Source of the DNA: Candidatus Zhuqueibacterota bacterium
GTDB taxonomy: Bacteria > Zhuqueibacterota > Zhuqueibacteria > Residuimicrobiales > Krinioviventaceae
Length of the DNA stretch: 64,000 nt
Direction of reading: 5' to 3'
NCBI GenBank assembly: GCA_016934825.1
Contig: JAFGSB010000059.1
Location: 62,001 to 126,000, forward strand
Made by a program: the position numbers and the translations under genes. Numbering within the stretch: position 1 is the first letter of the stretch; each line of letters begins with the position of its first letter. Under the pieces are notes generated by a model, which had not been told where the DNA came from, ran no database searches, and saw only the letters and a program-made list of their open reading frames with translations. Shown one piece after another: positions 1-11,388 of the stretch.

Positions 1-596
1 AAATTATGATTAATAATTATCGGGTCTTTAAAAGCGATGGTCCTGGCTTCATCATAAATGCCTTTACACAACCGGAAATTAGACTTGAATTTTACCAGTT
101 CATTCAGGTCGTGCAGGCTGCGTCGCATATAGGCCTGAAGAACAATCCCCACGTTTTGAAATTCCTTTTTCAAACGGATAAAAATTTCAATTGTTGAAGA
201 TGTGTAAGGCGAATCTTCCATATCAATCCGGACAAAATTGTTTAAAGCGTCGGCCCTTTCAACTATTTTGTGAATATTTTGATAACACAGTTCCTTATCA
301 ATTTGTAAACCCAGCTGTGTCGGTTTCAGGGATATATTGCAATCGAGATTATTGCTTTCGATCGTTTCTAAAATTAACAGATATTCTTTTACCGCAGCAT
401 CGCAGTCCTCTTTATTTGTTGCGCTTTCACCTAAAAGATCGAGGGTGGCCGTCGCACCTTCTTTATTCAGCTTAATAACAGTATCCACTGCGGCATCTAT
501 TGTTGCTCCGGCTACATAACGTTTTGATACAAATTTAACAATAGGTTTGGGAACAAGAGGTAAAGTTTTTACTAAAATATTATGGAAAAGAGTCAT
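1..596 (-). CDS. Proline dehydrogenase (PRODH), 5' part, cut by window start
   Basis: Flavoenzyme that oxidises proline to pyrroline-5-carboxylate. Reading the complement from an ATG at 596 gives about 198 residues that run off the window edge without a stop. The protein shows the order of motifs I know from monofunctional PRODH of the FadM/PutB kind: a YVAG segment near residue 28, TLDLLGE near 50, a SLKPTQLGL strand, the FVRIDMEDS motif and a LQAYMRRS segment, all parts of the TIM barrel around FAD. An AAAGGAA ribosome site lies 7-9 bases upstream of the start. It is divergent from parA. The C-terminal half, including the substrate-binding arginines, lies outside the window. Family assignment is confident from motifs; P5C dehydrogenase was not seen here. 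Confidence 0.88.
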   Translation of the reverse strand, partial: MTLFHNILVKTLPLVPKPIVKFVSKRYVAGATIDAAVDTVIKLNKEGATATLDLLGESATNKEDCDAAVKEYLLILETIESNNLDCNISLKPTQLGLQIDKELCYQNIHKIVERADALNNFVRIDMEDSPYTSSTIEIFIRLKKEFQNVGIVLQAYMRRSLHDLNELVKFKSNFRLCKGIYDEARTIAFKDPIIINHN

Positions 597-836
597 CTCT
601 GTTTTCCTTTATCAAATGAATTATCATTGTTATATATCAAATTAAACGATTTTAAATATTTTGTCAAGCAGAAACTCTATATTTCAGTTGATAAAATTTG
701 TGTATTTCTGTCGATTACAAACTGGAATTCACCAGGCATAAAAATCTATTTGGCTGGGGGCAAAAAATTTTTTATTGATTTTATAGCATAAAAAACTTAT
801 ATTTATTTTTGTATTTTAAAATGGAGGATGCCCGTA

Positions 837-1616
837 ATGGGCAAGGTTATATCAATAGCAAATCAAAAGGGTGGTGTAGGGAAAACCACAACGGCAGTTA
901 ATCTTGCCGCGTGTCTTGCTGTTGCAGAATACCCGACTTTATTGATTGATATGGATCCGCAGGCGAATAGTGGAAGTGGTTTGGGATTTGATACAAACAA
1001 GTTTAAAAAAACTATTTATGATGCGTTGATCAATGAACATAACGCATCCGATTTGATATTAAATACACAACTCGAATGTTTAAAACTGTTACCTTCTTCA
1101 ATAAATTTGGTTGGCGCCGAAGTGGAGCTGGTAACCACGATTTCCCGTGAACATAAACTGGCCAACGCGCTGGCTGAAATTCGGAATGATTATAAATATA
1201 TTTTAATAGATTGCCCGCCGTCACTGGGATTATTGACAGTTAATGCATTAACGGCGTCCGATTCGGTCCTTATTCCTATTCAATGCGAGTATTACGCATT
1301 GGAAGGTTTGGGTCAATTATTGAATACAATACGACTTGTTCAAAAACACCTGAATAAAGGACTGTCGATAGAGGGTGTGCTTTTAACGATGTATGATTCG
1401 CGGCTTAATCTGTCCAGACAGGTGGCGGAGGATGTTCGAAAATATTTTGACGGACGTGTATTTGATTCGATAATAACCAGGAATGTTCGGTTGAGTGAAG
1501 CTCCAAGTTTTGGCAAGCCAATCATTTTATATGATGCCGTTTCTTCGGGTAGTGAAAATTATATGAATTTGGCTGAGGAAATAATAAAGCATGGCGAACA
1601 GGAAAGCTCTGGGTAG
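837..1616 (+). CDS. parA: ParA/Soj chromosome-partitioning ATPase
   Basis: Walker-type ATPase that forms nucleoid-bound dimers and moves ParB-parS complexes in chromosome segregation. The N-terminus carries the deviant Walker A motif KGGVGKTT right after a short beta strand, followed by [10 protein letters not shown] and the [10 protein letters not shown] Walker B region; the length of 259 residues is typical of chromosomal Soj. An in-frame ATG at 828 directly abuts the GGAGG at 823-827, so it cannot use that site; the ATG at 837 has 9 bases of spacing and is preferred. The 3' end overlaps parB by 26 bases, so the two are translationally coupled. ParAB followed by the atp operon is a common origin-proximal arrangement, which is inference here because no origin or parS site was recognised. 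Confidence 0.95.
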   Translation: MGKVISIANQKGGVGKTTTAVNLAACLAVAEYPTLLIDMDPQANSGSGLGFDTNKFKKTIYDALINEHNASDLILNTQLECLKLLPSSINLVGAEVELVTTISREHKLANALAEIRNDYKYILIDCPPSLGLLTVNALTASDSVLIPIQCEYYALEGLGQLLNTIRLVQKHLNKGLSIEGVLLTMYDSRLNLSRQVAEDVRKYFDGRVFDSIITRNVRLSEAPSFGKPIILYDAVSSGSENYMNLAEEIIKHGEQESSG

Positions 1617-2454
1617 AGGGCTAAAGGCGCTCATACCGGATGTCCCTGAAGGGAAACAGGAAAATAATTCAAATATACAATTTATTGAAGTTGTAAAAGT
1701 TTCTCCGAATCCATTTCAGCCAAGAGAGACATTTGATCAAGAGAAATATATTGAATTAAAAAATTCGATTGCTGAAAAAGGTATCGTTCAACCTATTACG
1801 GTACGGCGCTACAATGACGGTTACCAACTGATTGCAGGAGAAAGGCGGCTGCGGTCGGTAAGCGATTTGGGACTGAATACGATCCCCGCTTTTATTATAG
1901 ACGTCGAGTCTGATGAAGAAATGATGGAATTATCCATCATTGAGAATATACACAGAGAAGATTTAAATCCAATAGATATTGCTAACAGTTATAAGCGGCT
2001 CATTGAAGAATGTAATTTAACCCAGGAAAGTGTTGCACAAAAAGTCGGAAAAGACAGGGCGACCGTAGCAAATTTTTTAAGGCTGTTAAAGTTGCCCAAA
2101 CCGATCCAGGAAAGTCTGCAATCCGGTGAAATAACGATGGGGCATGCCCGGGCAATACTTTCTTTGGAAAAAAACAAAGAGCAAATAGATCTTTGGAAAA
2201 AAACCGTCAAGAACAGCCTTTCGGTAAGAAAAGTTGAACAATTAGTGCGCGGTTATTCCCAGAAAAAGAAACCGGCCGCGCCGGCAACGCTCGACACAAA
2301 AACATACTATATTGAGGATGCTGAAAATAAATTAAGAACAAAGTTGACAACAAAAGTTTTGGTAAAACCAAAGAAAAAAGGGGGAGTAATAGAAATTGAG
2401 TACTATACGGAAGAAGATCTTAATCGTCTAATTGCAGTAATTTATGGTGAATAA
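1591..2454 (+). CDS. parB: ParB/Spo0J centromere-binding CTPase
   Basis: DNA-binding partner of ParA that loads at parS and spreads as a CTP-dependent clamp. The 287-residue protein starts with the typical [12 protein letters not shown] segment used to contact ParA, has the NPFQPR and AGERRLR (CTP-binding) motifs at about residues 40-85, the [11 protein letters not shown] segment, and a helix-turn-helix near residues 135-160 ([22 protein letters not shown]). A lysine-rich linker separates this from the C-terminal dimerisation region. It overlaps the end of parA. I looked for the usual 16-bp palindromic parS consensus in the neighbourhood and did not recognise one. Confidence 0.95.
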   Translation: MANRKALGRGLKALIPDVPEGKQENNSNIQFIEVVKVSPNPFQPRETFDQEKYIELKNSIAEKGIVQPITVRRYNDGYQLIAGERRLRSVSDLGLNTIPAFIIDVESDEEMMELSIIENIHREDLNPIDIANSYKRLIEECNLTQESVAQKVGKDRATVANFLRLLKLPKPIQESLQSGEITMGHARAILSLEKNKEQIDLWKKTVKNSLSVRKVEQLVRGYSQKKKPAAPATLDTKTYYIEDAENKLRTKLTTKVLVKPKKKGGVIEIEYYTEEDLNRLIAVIYGE

Positions 2455-2462
2455 AATAAATT

Positions 2463-3377
2463 ATGAAAAGTCGAAAACATAGGAAATTGCTTCAAATCCT
2501 TGTTATTCCGGATGACAAGGATGAGCCCAAAACATATAGTGTGCCGATAAAACGGTTGAAATTTTTCAAATTTATCGGAGTTTTGCTGGTACTGCATATG
2601 ATCGCGGGCGTCATTTTTTATTTTCAATACTTTCATGTTTATAATAAAAATAAAGAACTTGGACAAGTCAACCAGCAATTAGAAGAAAACAACAAGCGGA
2701 TATACGAATTAATTGCCAAATTTGAAGATTTGGAAAGTTCTCAAAGTAAAATCAGGACGGCGTTGGGGCTTGGAAATGTTAACAGTAACGGCAGTAATAA
2801 TGGTAATATGACTTCATTAGAAATCCCGCAGGAAGCCATAAGTTCAACACCCGGAATTTATCCGGAAGTTGTTCCGGTGGTAAAGCAGCCCTCAGCCATT
2901 GAACGGGAAACGGATCCTGTTGTCAAGGAAAGATTCGGTCGTCTGAGCAGAATTAAAAAAAGTATTCATGATAATTTTGATAAAAGCCTCCCAACCTTTT
3001 TGCCGGTGGAGGGTGTGCTCAGCAACGATTATGAAAACGTAAATTATGAAGGAAAGTCCAATCATCTGGGCATTGATATAGCCGGCGAACGCGGCGCAAT
3101 GATCAAAGCCGCGGCCGACGGAATAGTTGTTTACGCAGGCTGGACGTACAATCTTGGCAATCTGATTATACTTTATCATGGCAACGGATATTTTACTTAT
3201 TACGGGCATAACCAACGGTTGCTGGTAGAACGTAATTCCCTGGTCGCAAAAGGAGAAAATATTTCCCTGTTGGGTAATTCTGGTATAAGCTCCGGTCACC
3301 ATTTGCATTTTGAAATATGGAAAGATGGAGTGCCTCTTGATCCGAAAAATTATTTATTAGCATTTTCAAAAAATTAG
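2463..3377 (+). CDS. Membrane-anchored M23 (LytM) metallopeptidase
   Basis: Likely zinc endopeptidase acting on peptidoglycan cross-links in the periplasm. Residues about 40-60 form a single membrane segment after a short basic cytoplasmic stretch, followed by a coiled coil (about 62-95), a Ser/Asn/Gly-rich linker and a C-terminal LytM domain (about 185-300). The zinc ligands are intact: H201 and D205 in HLGID, and the HLH motif H280-L-H282, so it should be catalytic and not a degenerate EnvC/NlpD-type activator. It starts 8 bases after parB and is followed by the bactofilin at 55 bases. M23 peptidase next to bactofilin is the arrangement of csd1-ccmA in Helicobacter and of lmdC-bactofilin in Alphaproteobacteria, where the pair controls cell shape; that role here is inference. 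Confidence 0.88.
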   Translation: MKSRKHRKLLQILVIPDDKDEPKTYSVPIKRLKFFKFIGVLLVLHMIAGVIFYFQYFHVYNKNKELGQVNQQLEENNKRIYELIAKFEDLESSQSKIRTALGLGNVNSNGSNNGNMTSLEIPQEAISSTPGIYPEVVPVVKQPSAIERETDPVVKERFGRLSRIKKSIHDNFDKSLPTFLPVEGVLSNDYENVNYEGKSNHLGIDIAGERGAMIKAAADGIVVYAGWTYNLGNLIILYHGNGYFTYYGHNQRLLVERNSLVAKGENISLLGNSGISSGHHLHFEIWKDGVPLDPKNYLLAFSKN

Positions 3378-3431
3378 TTTTAAATTATATATAAAATTTA
3401 TTTAAATTGTTTAATTAAAACTGGTAAAAAG

Positions 3432-3851
3432 ATGAAGAACTTAGATAAGCCTGGTGAACTGAATACAATTTTAGGAAAGGGAGCATGTTTTGAAGGCGTT
3501 ATTTCTGTAGAACATAGTCTTCGAGTTGATGGTCGGGTTAAAGGGGATGTCAAGACTTCTGATACTTTGGTTGTTGGCAAAGAAGGAGAGATAGAAGGTA
3601 ATGTAAAGGCCAAAAATCTTGTTGTTGGAGGAAAATTGAGCGGTATAGTCGATATCGACGGTAAAACCGTTCTTGAAAGCCGTTCGGAGTTTCATGGCGA
3701 GATGAAAACACGAAAACTGGTTATAGATGAAGGCGCCACCTTTGATGGAAAATGCTCAATGTTAGGAGAAGAAAAGAGGAACTCCGATTCAGTTAAGAGT
3801 ACTGAAGATATAAAAAAGATCGAGCCGACATTTAAAGTACAAGCGCATTAA
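3432..3851 (+). CDS. Bactofilin
   Basis: Cytoskeletal polymer-forming protein (PF04519, CcmA/BacM family). The 139-residue chain is mostly short beta strands with regular Gly and hydrophobic spacing, such as VDGRVKGDVKTSDTLVVGKEG and the following turns, which fold into the right-handed beta helix typical of bactofilins. The flanking tails are short: about 20 residues at the N-terminus and a charged 35-residue C-terminal tail rich in Lys, Glu and Ser. It has no membrane segment. Lying directly after the M23 peptidase, it probably positions that enzyme on the inner membrane for localised wall remodelling. The gene precedes the ATP synthase operon by only 26 bases, so read-through is possible. 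Confidence 0.92.
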   Translation: MKNLDKPGELNTILGKGACFEGVISVEHSLRVDGRVKGDVKTSDTLVVGKEGEIEGNVKAKNLVVGGKLSGIVDIDGKTVLESRSEFHGEMKTRKLVIDEGATFDGKCSMLGEEKRNSDSVKSTEDIKKIEPTFKVQAH

Positions 3852-3877
3852 TTATACTCTTTCAATAAAAGGTAAAA

Positions 3878-4096
3878 TTGAATAGATACGCGAACCAAGC
3901 TATTACGCTTGGCATACAATTTGCTGTGTCTGTTGGAATGTGTCTGGCAGGGGGCTACTGGTTAGATCAAAAATTGGGAACAACGCCCTTGTTCCTGATC
4001 ATAGGTGTTTTCCTTGGTGGAAGTGCCGGGTTTTTAAGTGTTTATAAAGAAGTTTATTCGGAGAAGAAAGATAAAAACAAAAACCTCCCCAAATAA
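3878..4096 (+). CDS. atpZ: AtpZ/AtpI-type small ATP synthase accessory protein
   Basis: 72-residue protein with two membrane helices (about residues 10-28 and 35-55) joined by the conserved GGYWLDQKLGTTP turn characteristic of the AtpZ/AtpI family. These proteins are encoded at the head of F-ATPase operons and help assemble the c-ring or carry divalent cations. Start is a TTG with AAAGGT upstream. The 3' end overlaps the next gene by up to 59 bases in another frame, suggesting tight coupling. Assignment rests on the sequence motif plus position. Confidence 0.8.
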   Translation: MNRYANQAITLGIQFAVSVGMCLAGGYWLDQKLGTTPLFLIIGVFLGGSAGFLSVYKEVYSEKKDKNKNLPK

Positions 4097-4475
4097 ACCT
4101 GTTCGTTCATTGATATTTTTTTTAATAGTAACATTATTACTCTTTTTAACAGGTGAATTTTTTCTCTATCTGTTTTCTGATATCTTATATATAAAATCAG
4201 TTTTGTTGGGATATTTTACCAGCTTGTTTAATATAGTTACCGGTTTCGTTTCCCTGCGATGGGCTTTTAAACGAAAAGAAAATTATTTTTACATCACTCT
4301 TTACGGAGGGATGGCTTTACGTCTGGTGGTTTTTATTGTTGCTTTGTTTTTAATTCATAACTATACACAATTACCACTATTAGGTTTTATGGCATCTTTT
4401 ATTGTTTTTTATGTTTTAATGCAATATTTCGAAATAAAATTAATCAATCAAGAATTGAAAGGTAACCAGAAATAA
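4038..4475 (+). CDS. atpI: ATP synthase subunit I-like membrane protein
   Basis: Up to 145 residues, with about four hydrophobic helices and a basic N-terminus; the second in the AtpZ-AtpI pair that often heads F-ATPase operons. Sequence conservation in this family is low, so the call leans on position immediately before atpB, size and topology. The start is uncertain: the ATG at 4038 lies deep inside atpZ, whereas an in-frame TTG at 4110 would begin after the atpZ stop. Stop lies 6 bases before atpB. Confidence 0.7.
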   Translation: MFIKKFIRRRKIKTKTSPNKPVRSLIFFLIVTLLLFLTGEFFLYLFSDILYIKSVLLGYFTSLFNIVTGFVSLRWAFKRKENYFYITLYGGMALRLVVFIVALFLIHNYTQLPLLGFMASFIVFYVLMQYFEIKLINQELKGNQK

Positions 4476-4481
4476 TCGACG

Positions 4482-5333
4482 ATGACAGAACATGTAATTG
4501 AACACAGTGCCGATTCACTTCAAACCGTACAACACATAACCCAAACCGCGGAACATGCCGCGAATGCTGCGGAACATGCGGGGGGTGGCGGCGCAGATTT
4601 TATAATGCATCATATTTTAGCGCAGCCGGTTTTAAAACTGCCTACCGTTTTTGGTATAGATTTAACCATTACGAATCACATTTTAATGATGTGGATTGTT
4701 TCCGCTTTGTTAATTTTGGCATTCGGACTTTCTTTTCGCCGTAAAAATCTGGTTCCGAAAGGATTGGCCAATGCCCTGGAGGCCGCGGTCGCCTACCTTC
4801 GGGATGATATAATTATCCCCAATATGGGAAAAGACGGAATGAAATACGCGCCATACTTATTAACCGCGTTTTTCTTTGTATTGTTGTGCAATCTGTTGGG
4901 GTTGGTGCCCGGCGCCGCTACTGCAACAGGGAATATTGGAGTAACCGCCACTCTTGCGTTGCTCACTCTTGTCGTTGAGCAAATAGCCGGTATCAAAAAA
5001 CATGGTGTCTGGGGTAATATGAAACATTTAATACCCGGCGGTCTGCCTGTGTTTTTAATTCCGATAATGATACCGGTTGAACTTGTCAGTATGATGGCAA
5101 AACACATCGCACTGGCCATTCGTTTGTTCGCGAACATGATCGCCGGCCATATTACTATTTTGGCAATTATGTCCCTGATCTTTATTTTTAAAAGCTGGCT
5201 TATAGCTCCGGCGCCGCTTTTGATTATTATTTTTTGTGCGTTACTTGAAATATTGATTGCTTTTATTCAGGCGTATGTATTTACAATATTATCCGCCGTA
5301 TTTATCGGCGCGTCTATATCTGATGAACACTAA
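4482..5333 (+). CDS. atpB: ATP synthase subunit a (F0)
   Basis: Integral membrane stator subunit forming the half-channels for ions next to the c-ring. The signature IRLFANMIAGH lies near residue 208, with the essential arginine in the penultimate helices. The 283-residue chain has five to six helices. The first about 45 residues are unusual: a soluble His/Ala/Glu-rich stretch with eight histidines and a GGGG run before the first helix. It is followed by atpE after 53 bases, where an AAGGAGG-type site precedes atpE. Confidence 0.95.
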   Translation: MTEHVIEHSADSLQTVQHITQTAEHAANAAEHAGGGGADFIMHHILAQPVLKLPTVFGIDLTITNHILMMWIVSALLILAFGLSFRRKNLVPKGLANALEAAVAYLRDDIIIPNMGKDGMKYAPYLLTAFFFVLLCNLLGLVPGAATATGNIGVTATLALLTLVVEQIAGIKKHGVWGNMKHLIPGGLPVFLIPIMIPVELVSMMAKHIALAIRLFANMIAGHITILAIMSLIFIFKSWLIAPAPLLIIIFCALLEILIAFIQAYVFTILSAVFIGASISDEH

Positions 5334-5386
5334 TAAAAATAAATATAATTTAATTTTAAACAATTCTTATGTTTTAAGGAGGTACA

Positions 5387-5614
5387 ATGGACTCTCAAGC
5401 AATTGCTTTTCTGGCAGCAGGATTTGGAGCAGCAGGTGTAACATTTGCAGCAGCTTTTGGAATTAGTAAGTTGGCAAGCGCGGCTATGCAGGGTATATCA
5501 AGGCAACCGGAAGCAGCCGGTGATATTCGAGGTACCGTAATCATTACCGCAGCCATGATCGAAGGTGTCGCGTTATTATCTGCAGCGATTTGCTTTTTGT
5601 TAAGTTTAAAGTAA
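5387..5614 (+). CDS. atpE: ATP synthase subunit c (F0 rotor)
   Basis: 75-residue hairpin of two helices that oligomerises into the rotor ring. The polar loop is SRQPEAAGD (residues 38-46) and the ion-carrying carboxylate is E59. The residues that ligate sodium in Na+-type rings are absent: the first-helix Gln position is I26, and E59 is followed by Gly-Val, not Ser-Thr. Proton coupling is therefore the likely choice, by inference. The first-helix packing motif, normally GxGxGxG, reads G17-T19-A21-A23-G25, with alanines in two and threonine in one position. A strong AAGGAGG site precedes the start, as expected for the most abundant subunit. Confidence 0.96.
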   Translation: MDSQAIAFLAAGFGAAGVTFAAAFGISKLASAAMQGISRQPEAAGDIRGTVIITAAMIEGVALLSAAICFLLSLK

Positions 5615-5640
5615 TTTATCATTAAAAAAAGATTGATATT

Positions 5641-6135
5641 ATGGAACTTATGACTCCACATGGTGGAACCATTTTTTGGACCACCGTTACGTTCGTTGCT
5701 TTATTACTTATTATGTGGAAAGTAGCCTGGAAACCTATCATCCAGGCGTTAAATGAAAGAGAAACCAAGATCAGGGAATCTCTTTCTGCCGCAGATAAAG
5801 CAAAACAGGACGTCGAACAGGCATTGGCAAATCAGCAGGATTTAATAGCCGAGTCAAAAAAAGAGGCCCAGCAAATAATTGAAAAAAGCAGAAACTCTGC
5901 AGAGCTGTTAAAAGATGAAATTCTTCAAAAAGCGAATGCAGAAGCTGAAAATATGCTGGTTAATGCGAAAAAAGAAATTGAATTAAGCAGAGATAAAGCC
6001 ATGGAAGACATTCGTAATTTAGCTGTTGACCTTTCAATGGCCGCCACTCAAAAACTTATTGGCAAGGCATTAGATAAAAGCGAACATCACGCTTTAATTC
6101 AGAACTCTATGAAAAAAATGGAAGATTTGAATTGA
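5641..6135 (+). CDS. atpF: ATP synthase subunit b (F0 peripheral stalk)
   Basis: 164 residues: one N-terminal membrane helix (about 10-28) followed by a long charged helix rich in Glu, Lys and Ala that forms the right-handed coiled coil of the peripheral stalk. The conserved WKPI segment follows the membrane helix. Only one b gene is present, so a homodimer is expected. The last bases overlap the TTG start of atpH (TTGA). Confidence 0.94.
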   Translation: MELMTPHGGTIFWTTVTFVALLLIMWKVAWKPIIQALNERETKIRESLSAADKAKQDVEQALANQQDLIAESKKEAQQIIEKSRNSAELLKDEILQKANAEAENMLVNAKKEIELSRDKAMEDIRNLAVDLSMAATQKLIGKALDKSEHHALIQNSMKKMEDLN

Positions 6136-6686
6136 GAATACATCCGGTAGCGAAAAGATATGCCAAAGCTTTATTCGAATTGGCAGATGAACATAAAAAT
6201 CTGGAAAATATTATTTCACAGATCAGGTCTTTTTCTGAATTACTGAAAAAGGACAAGCGTTTACGTTATTATTTTTTATCACCAAGGATCGAAAAAAATC
6301 AAAAGATACAGTCTCTGGAATCTCTTTTGAAAGACAAGGTCGACAAAATAGTATACAATTTTCTGTTATTGTTGATCAAAAAGAATCGTATGGAATACTT
6401 TGAACAAATCGTTTTATTCCTGGATCGTTTTAATGATAAAAAGAATAATCGTATGAACGCTCAATTGACATCGGTCGTTCCCCTCGAACAAAAGCAGATC
6501 AAGGAAATTTCGGAGATCATATCAAAATCATTTGAATCGCAGGTTGTCCTGGAAAATAAAGTCAACCCCGAAATCCTTGGGGGAATCATTGTCCAGATTG
6601 AGGGAAAGATCATCGATGATAGTATATTATACCAGTTACGAACGTTAAAGCAAAAATTAAAGAAAACAAAAACTTTTGCTGTATAA
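6132..6686 (+). CDS. atpH: ATP synthase subunit delta (F1)
   Basis: 184-residue OSCP/delta subunit that caps F1 and holds it to the b stalk. The N-terminus has the typical VAKRYAKALFELA helix, and the C-terminal part has the conserved NPEILGGIIVQIEGKIIDDSI strand region. Start is a TTG overlapping the atpF stop by four bases, which makes translational coupling the probable means of initiation. The order F-H-A is standard. Confidence 0.94.
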   Translation: MRIHPVAKRYAKALFELADEHKNLENIISQIRSFSELLKKDKRLRYYFLSPRIEKNQKIQSLESLLKDKVDKIVYNFLLLLIKKNRMEYFEQIVLFLDRFNDKKNNRMNAQLTSVVPLEQKQIKEISEIISKSFESQVVLENKVNPEILGGIIVQIEGKIIDDSILYQLRTLKQKLKKTKTFAV

Positions 6687-6750
6687 TAGATAATTAAAAA
6701 AGTATAATTATTGAACAAAAAGTAGTTCTGGTTTAACACTTGAACTTTTG

Positions 6751-8287
<1,537 letters not shown>

Positions 8288-8291
8288 ATAC

Positions 8292-9152
8292 ATGGCAACA
8301 TTAAGAGAAATTAAACGCCGCATATCCAGCGTTAAAAGTACCATGCAAATTACAAAAGCCATGAAAATGGTTGCGGCGGCAAAATTACAAAAATCGCAGA
8401 TGAAATTAATGTCTACCCGGCCTTATTCTCAAAAATTATCCGGTGTGTTGGAAAATGTCGTAAAAAAATCAAAGCGTCATAAACATCCGTTGATGAAAGA
8501 ACGTAAAGTCAAAAAAGTATGTTATGTTTTATTGACGGCGGATAAAGGGTTATGTGGTAGTTTTAATGCCAATTTAATTCGCAGGGCCCATTCGGAATTA
8601 AATCAATCCGAAGCGCAAAAGAATCATTTGATAACAATCGGACGAAAGGGGTATGAACATTTTCGGCATATCTCTTATCCGGTTACGGCGCATTATATCG
8701 ATATATTCAATAATCTTGAATTTTCTCAAGCCCGCGTTATTGCCGGTGAATTAATGAAAAGCTATTTAAACGGCAAATTCGACAGAGTATATATTATATA
8801 TAATCAATTTAAAAATGCCGTTCAGCAGGATATGATAGTGGAACAGTTTTTACCCATTGTTCCGGAACCAACTGAAGAGAAAATTCATCCGGCAGGTTAT
8901 GTTTATGAACCAAAGCCTGAAGCAATTTTAAAAGTTCTGGTCCCCATGAGCCTGAATTTTAAAATGTGGAAAATTCTGTTAGAGTCTGCGACATCTGAAT
9001 TCGGATCGAGAATGACGGCTATGGAAACGGCCACGGACAATGCTCAGGAAATGATAAAAGAATTAACTTTATTTTATAACAAGGCACGTCAAGCGGCCAT
9101 TACAAAAGAATTGAATGAAATAGTAAGTGGAGCCGAAGCGCTTAAAGGTTAA
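8292..9152 (+). CDS. atpG: ATP synthase subunit gamma (F1 central stalk)
   Basis: 286-residue rotor shaft linking catalytic sites to the c-ring. The N-terminus has the conserved IKRRISSVKSTMQITKAMKMVAAAK helix (shown in part) and the C-terminus ends in the NKARQAAITKELNEIVSGAEAL helix, both forming the antiparallel coiled coil. LTADKGLCGSFNANL marks the central Rossmann-like part. It begins 4 bases after atpA. Confidence 0.97.
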   Translation: MATLREIKRRISSVKSTMQITKAMKMVAAAKLQKSQMKLMSTRPYSQKLSGVLENVVKKSKRHKHPLMKERKVKKVCYVLLTADKGLCGSFNANLIRRAHSELNQSEAQKNHLITIGRKGYEHFRHISYPVTAHYIDIFNNLEFSQARVIAGELMKSYLNGKFDRVYIIYNQFKNAVQQDMIVEQFLPIVPEPTEEKIHPAGYVYEPKPEAILKVLVPMSLNFKMWKILLESATSEFGSRMTAMETATDNAQEMIKELTLFYNKARQAAITKELNEIVSGAEALKG

Positions 9153-9176
9153 ACCTGATAAAAAAGAGGTTATTAG

Positions 9177-10610
<1,434 letters not shown>

Positions 10611-10632
10611 TTTAATTGTAAAAAATAATCCT

Positions 10633-11040
10633 ATGGCAGACAAGAGCTTTAAATTCGAAATTATTACTCCTGAAAAGGTAGTTTATTCCGCCGATGTGGA
10701 ACATGTCAAAGCACCGGGCAAAAACGGTTATTTTGGTGTGAAGGTAAACCATATCCCATTTTTAACGATTTTAAAAACCGGGAAAATTACGATAGAGATT
10801 GGAAAAGAAAAAATATTTTTTGCTACCAGCGGCGGTTTTGCACAAGTCACAGAAAATAAAATGACAATTTTGGCCGAAACAGCTGAAGAGGCAACCCGGA
10901 TTGACGTGGAAAGGGCTAAACAGGCGAGAGACAGAGCTTTGAAACGTTTAAAAGAGAAATCTGTGGATATAAATATACCACGGGCAGAGGCTGCATTACT
11001 TCGTGCGTTAAATAGAATGGAAATTGCTGCAATAAAATAA
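10633..11040 (+). CDS. atpC: ATP synthase subunit epsilon (F1)
   Basis: 135-residue subunit with an N-terminal beta sandwich (about 1-88; KFEIITPEKVVYSADVEHVKAPG... start) and two C-terminal helices containing the RALNRMEIA segment. It contacts gamma and the c-ring and can inhibit ATP hydrolysis. Last gene of the operon; a strong terminator follows 70 bases downstream. Confidence 0.96.
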   Translation: MADKSFKFEIITPEKVVYSADVEHVKAPGKNGYFGVKVNHIPFLTILKTGKITIEIGKEKIFFATSGGFAQVTENKMTILAETAEEATRIDVERAKQARDRALKRLKEKSVDINIPRAEAALLRALNRMEIAAIK

Positions 11041-11110
11041 TTTATTATTTTTAATGAAAATATTATTGTCGGCAAAATTATGTATAAAAATTTGTTTATT
11101 ATAGTCTTAG

Positions 11111-11137
11111 CGGCACTTGTGTTAAAGTGCCGTTTTA
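11111..11137 (+). terminator. Intrinsic terminator of the atp operon
   Basis: Perfect 8-bp stem CGGCACTT / AAGTGCCG with a 6-base loop (GTGTTA), followed by TTTTA. It lies 70 bases after atpC and closes the operon. The remaining 250 bases before the next gene (to 11388) are very A+T-rich and show no open frame or recognised RNA; they presumably hold the promoter of the following unit. Confidence 0.9.
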
Positions 11138-11388
11138 TATTTTAGCTGAAATTTGGCAGGATTTTTGTTATACCGTATATAATTCTTCTGATATTTAATA
11201 AATGTAGAAAAATAAAATTCAGCATTTTATTTCAATTGGTAGTAATATTTTAATAATTAAACATAATAGAATTATTTGGTATACAAATTTAAGTTTTTTG
11301 GGCGATATTTGATATCAAAACTGCTGGACATAAATTTTTAGTTTGAATTTTTCAAACGTGAACATTTTTAATTTCAAGTGAGGAAAAA

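Noticed and set aside
191-519. Plus-strand open frames over the first 600 bases
   Set aside because: They are antisense to the proline dehydrogenase frame, which has clear family motifs.
597-836. parS site or replication origin next to parAB
   Set aside because: No 16-bp parS palindrome and no DnaA-box cluster or dnaA gene was recognised.
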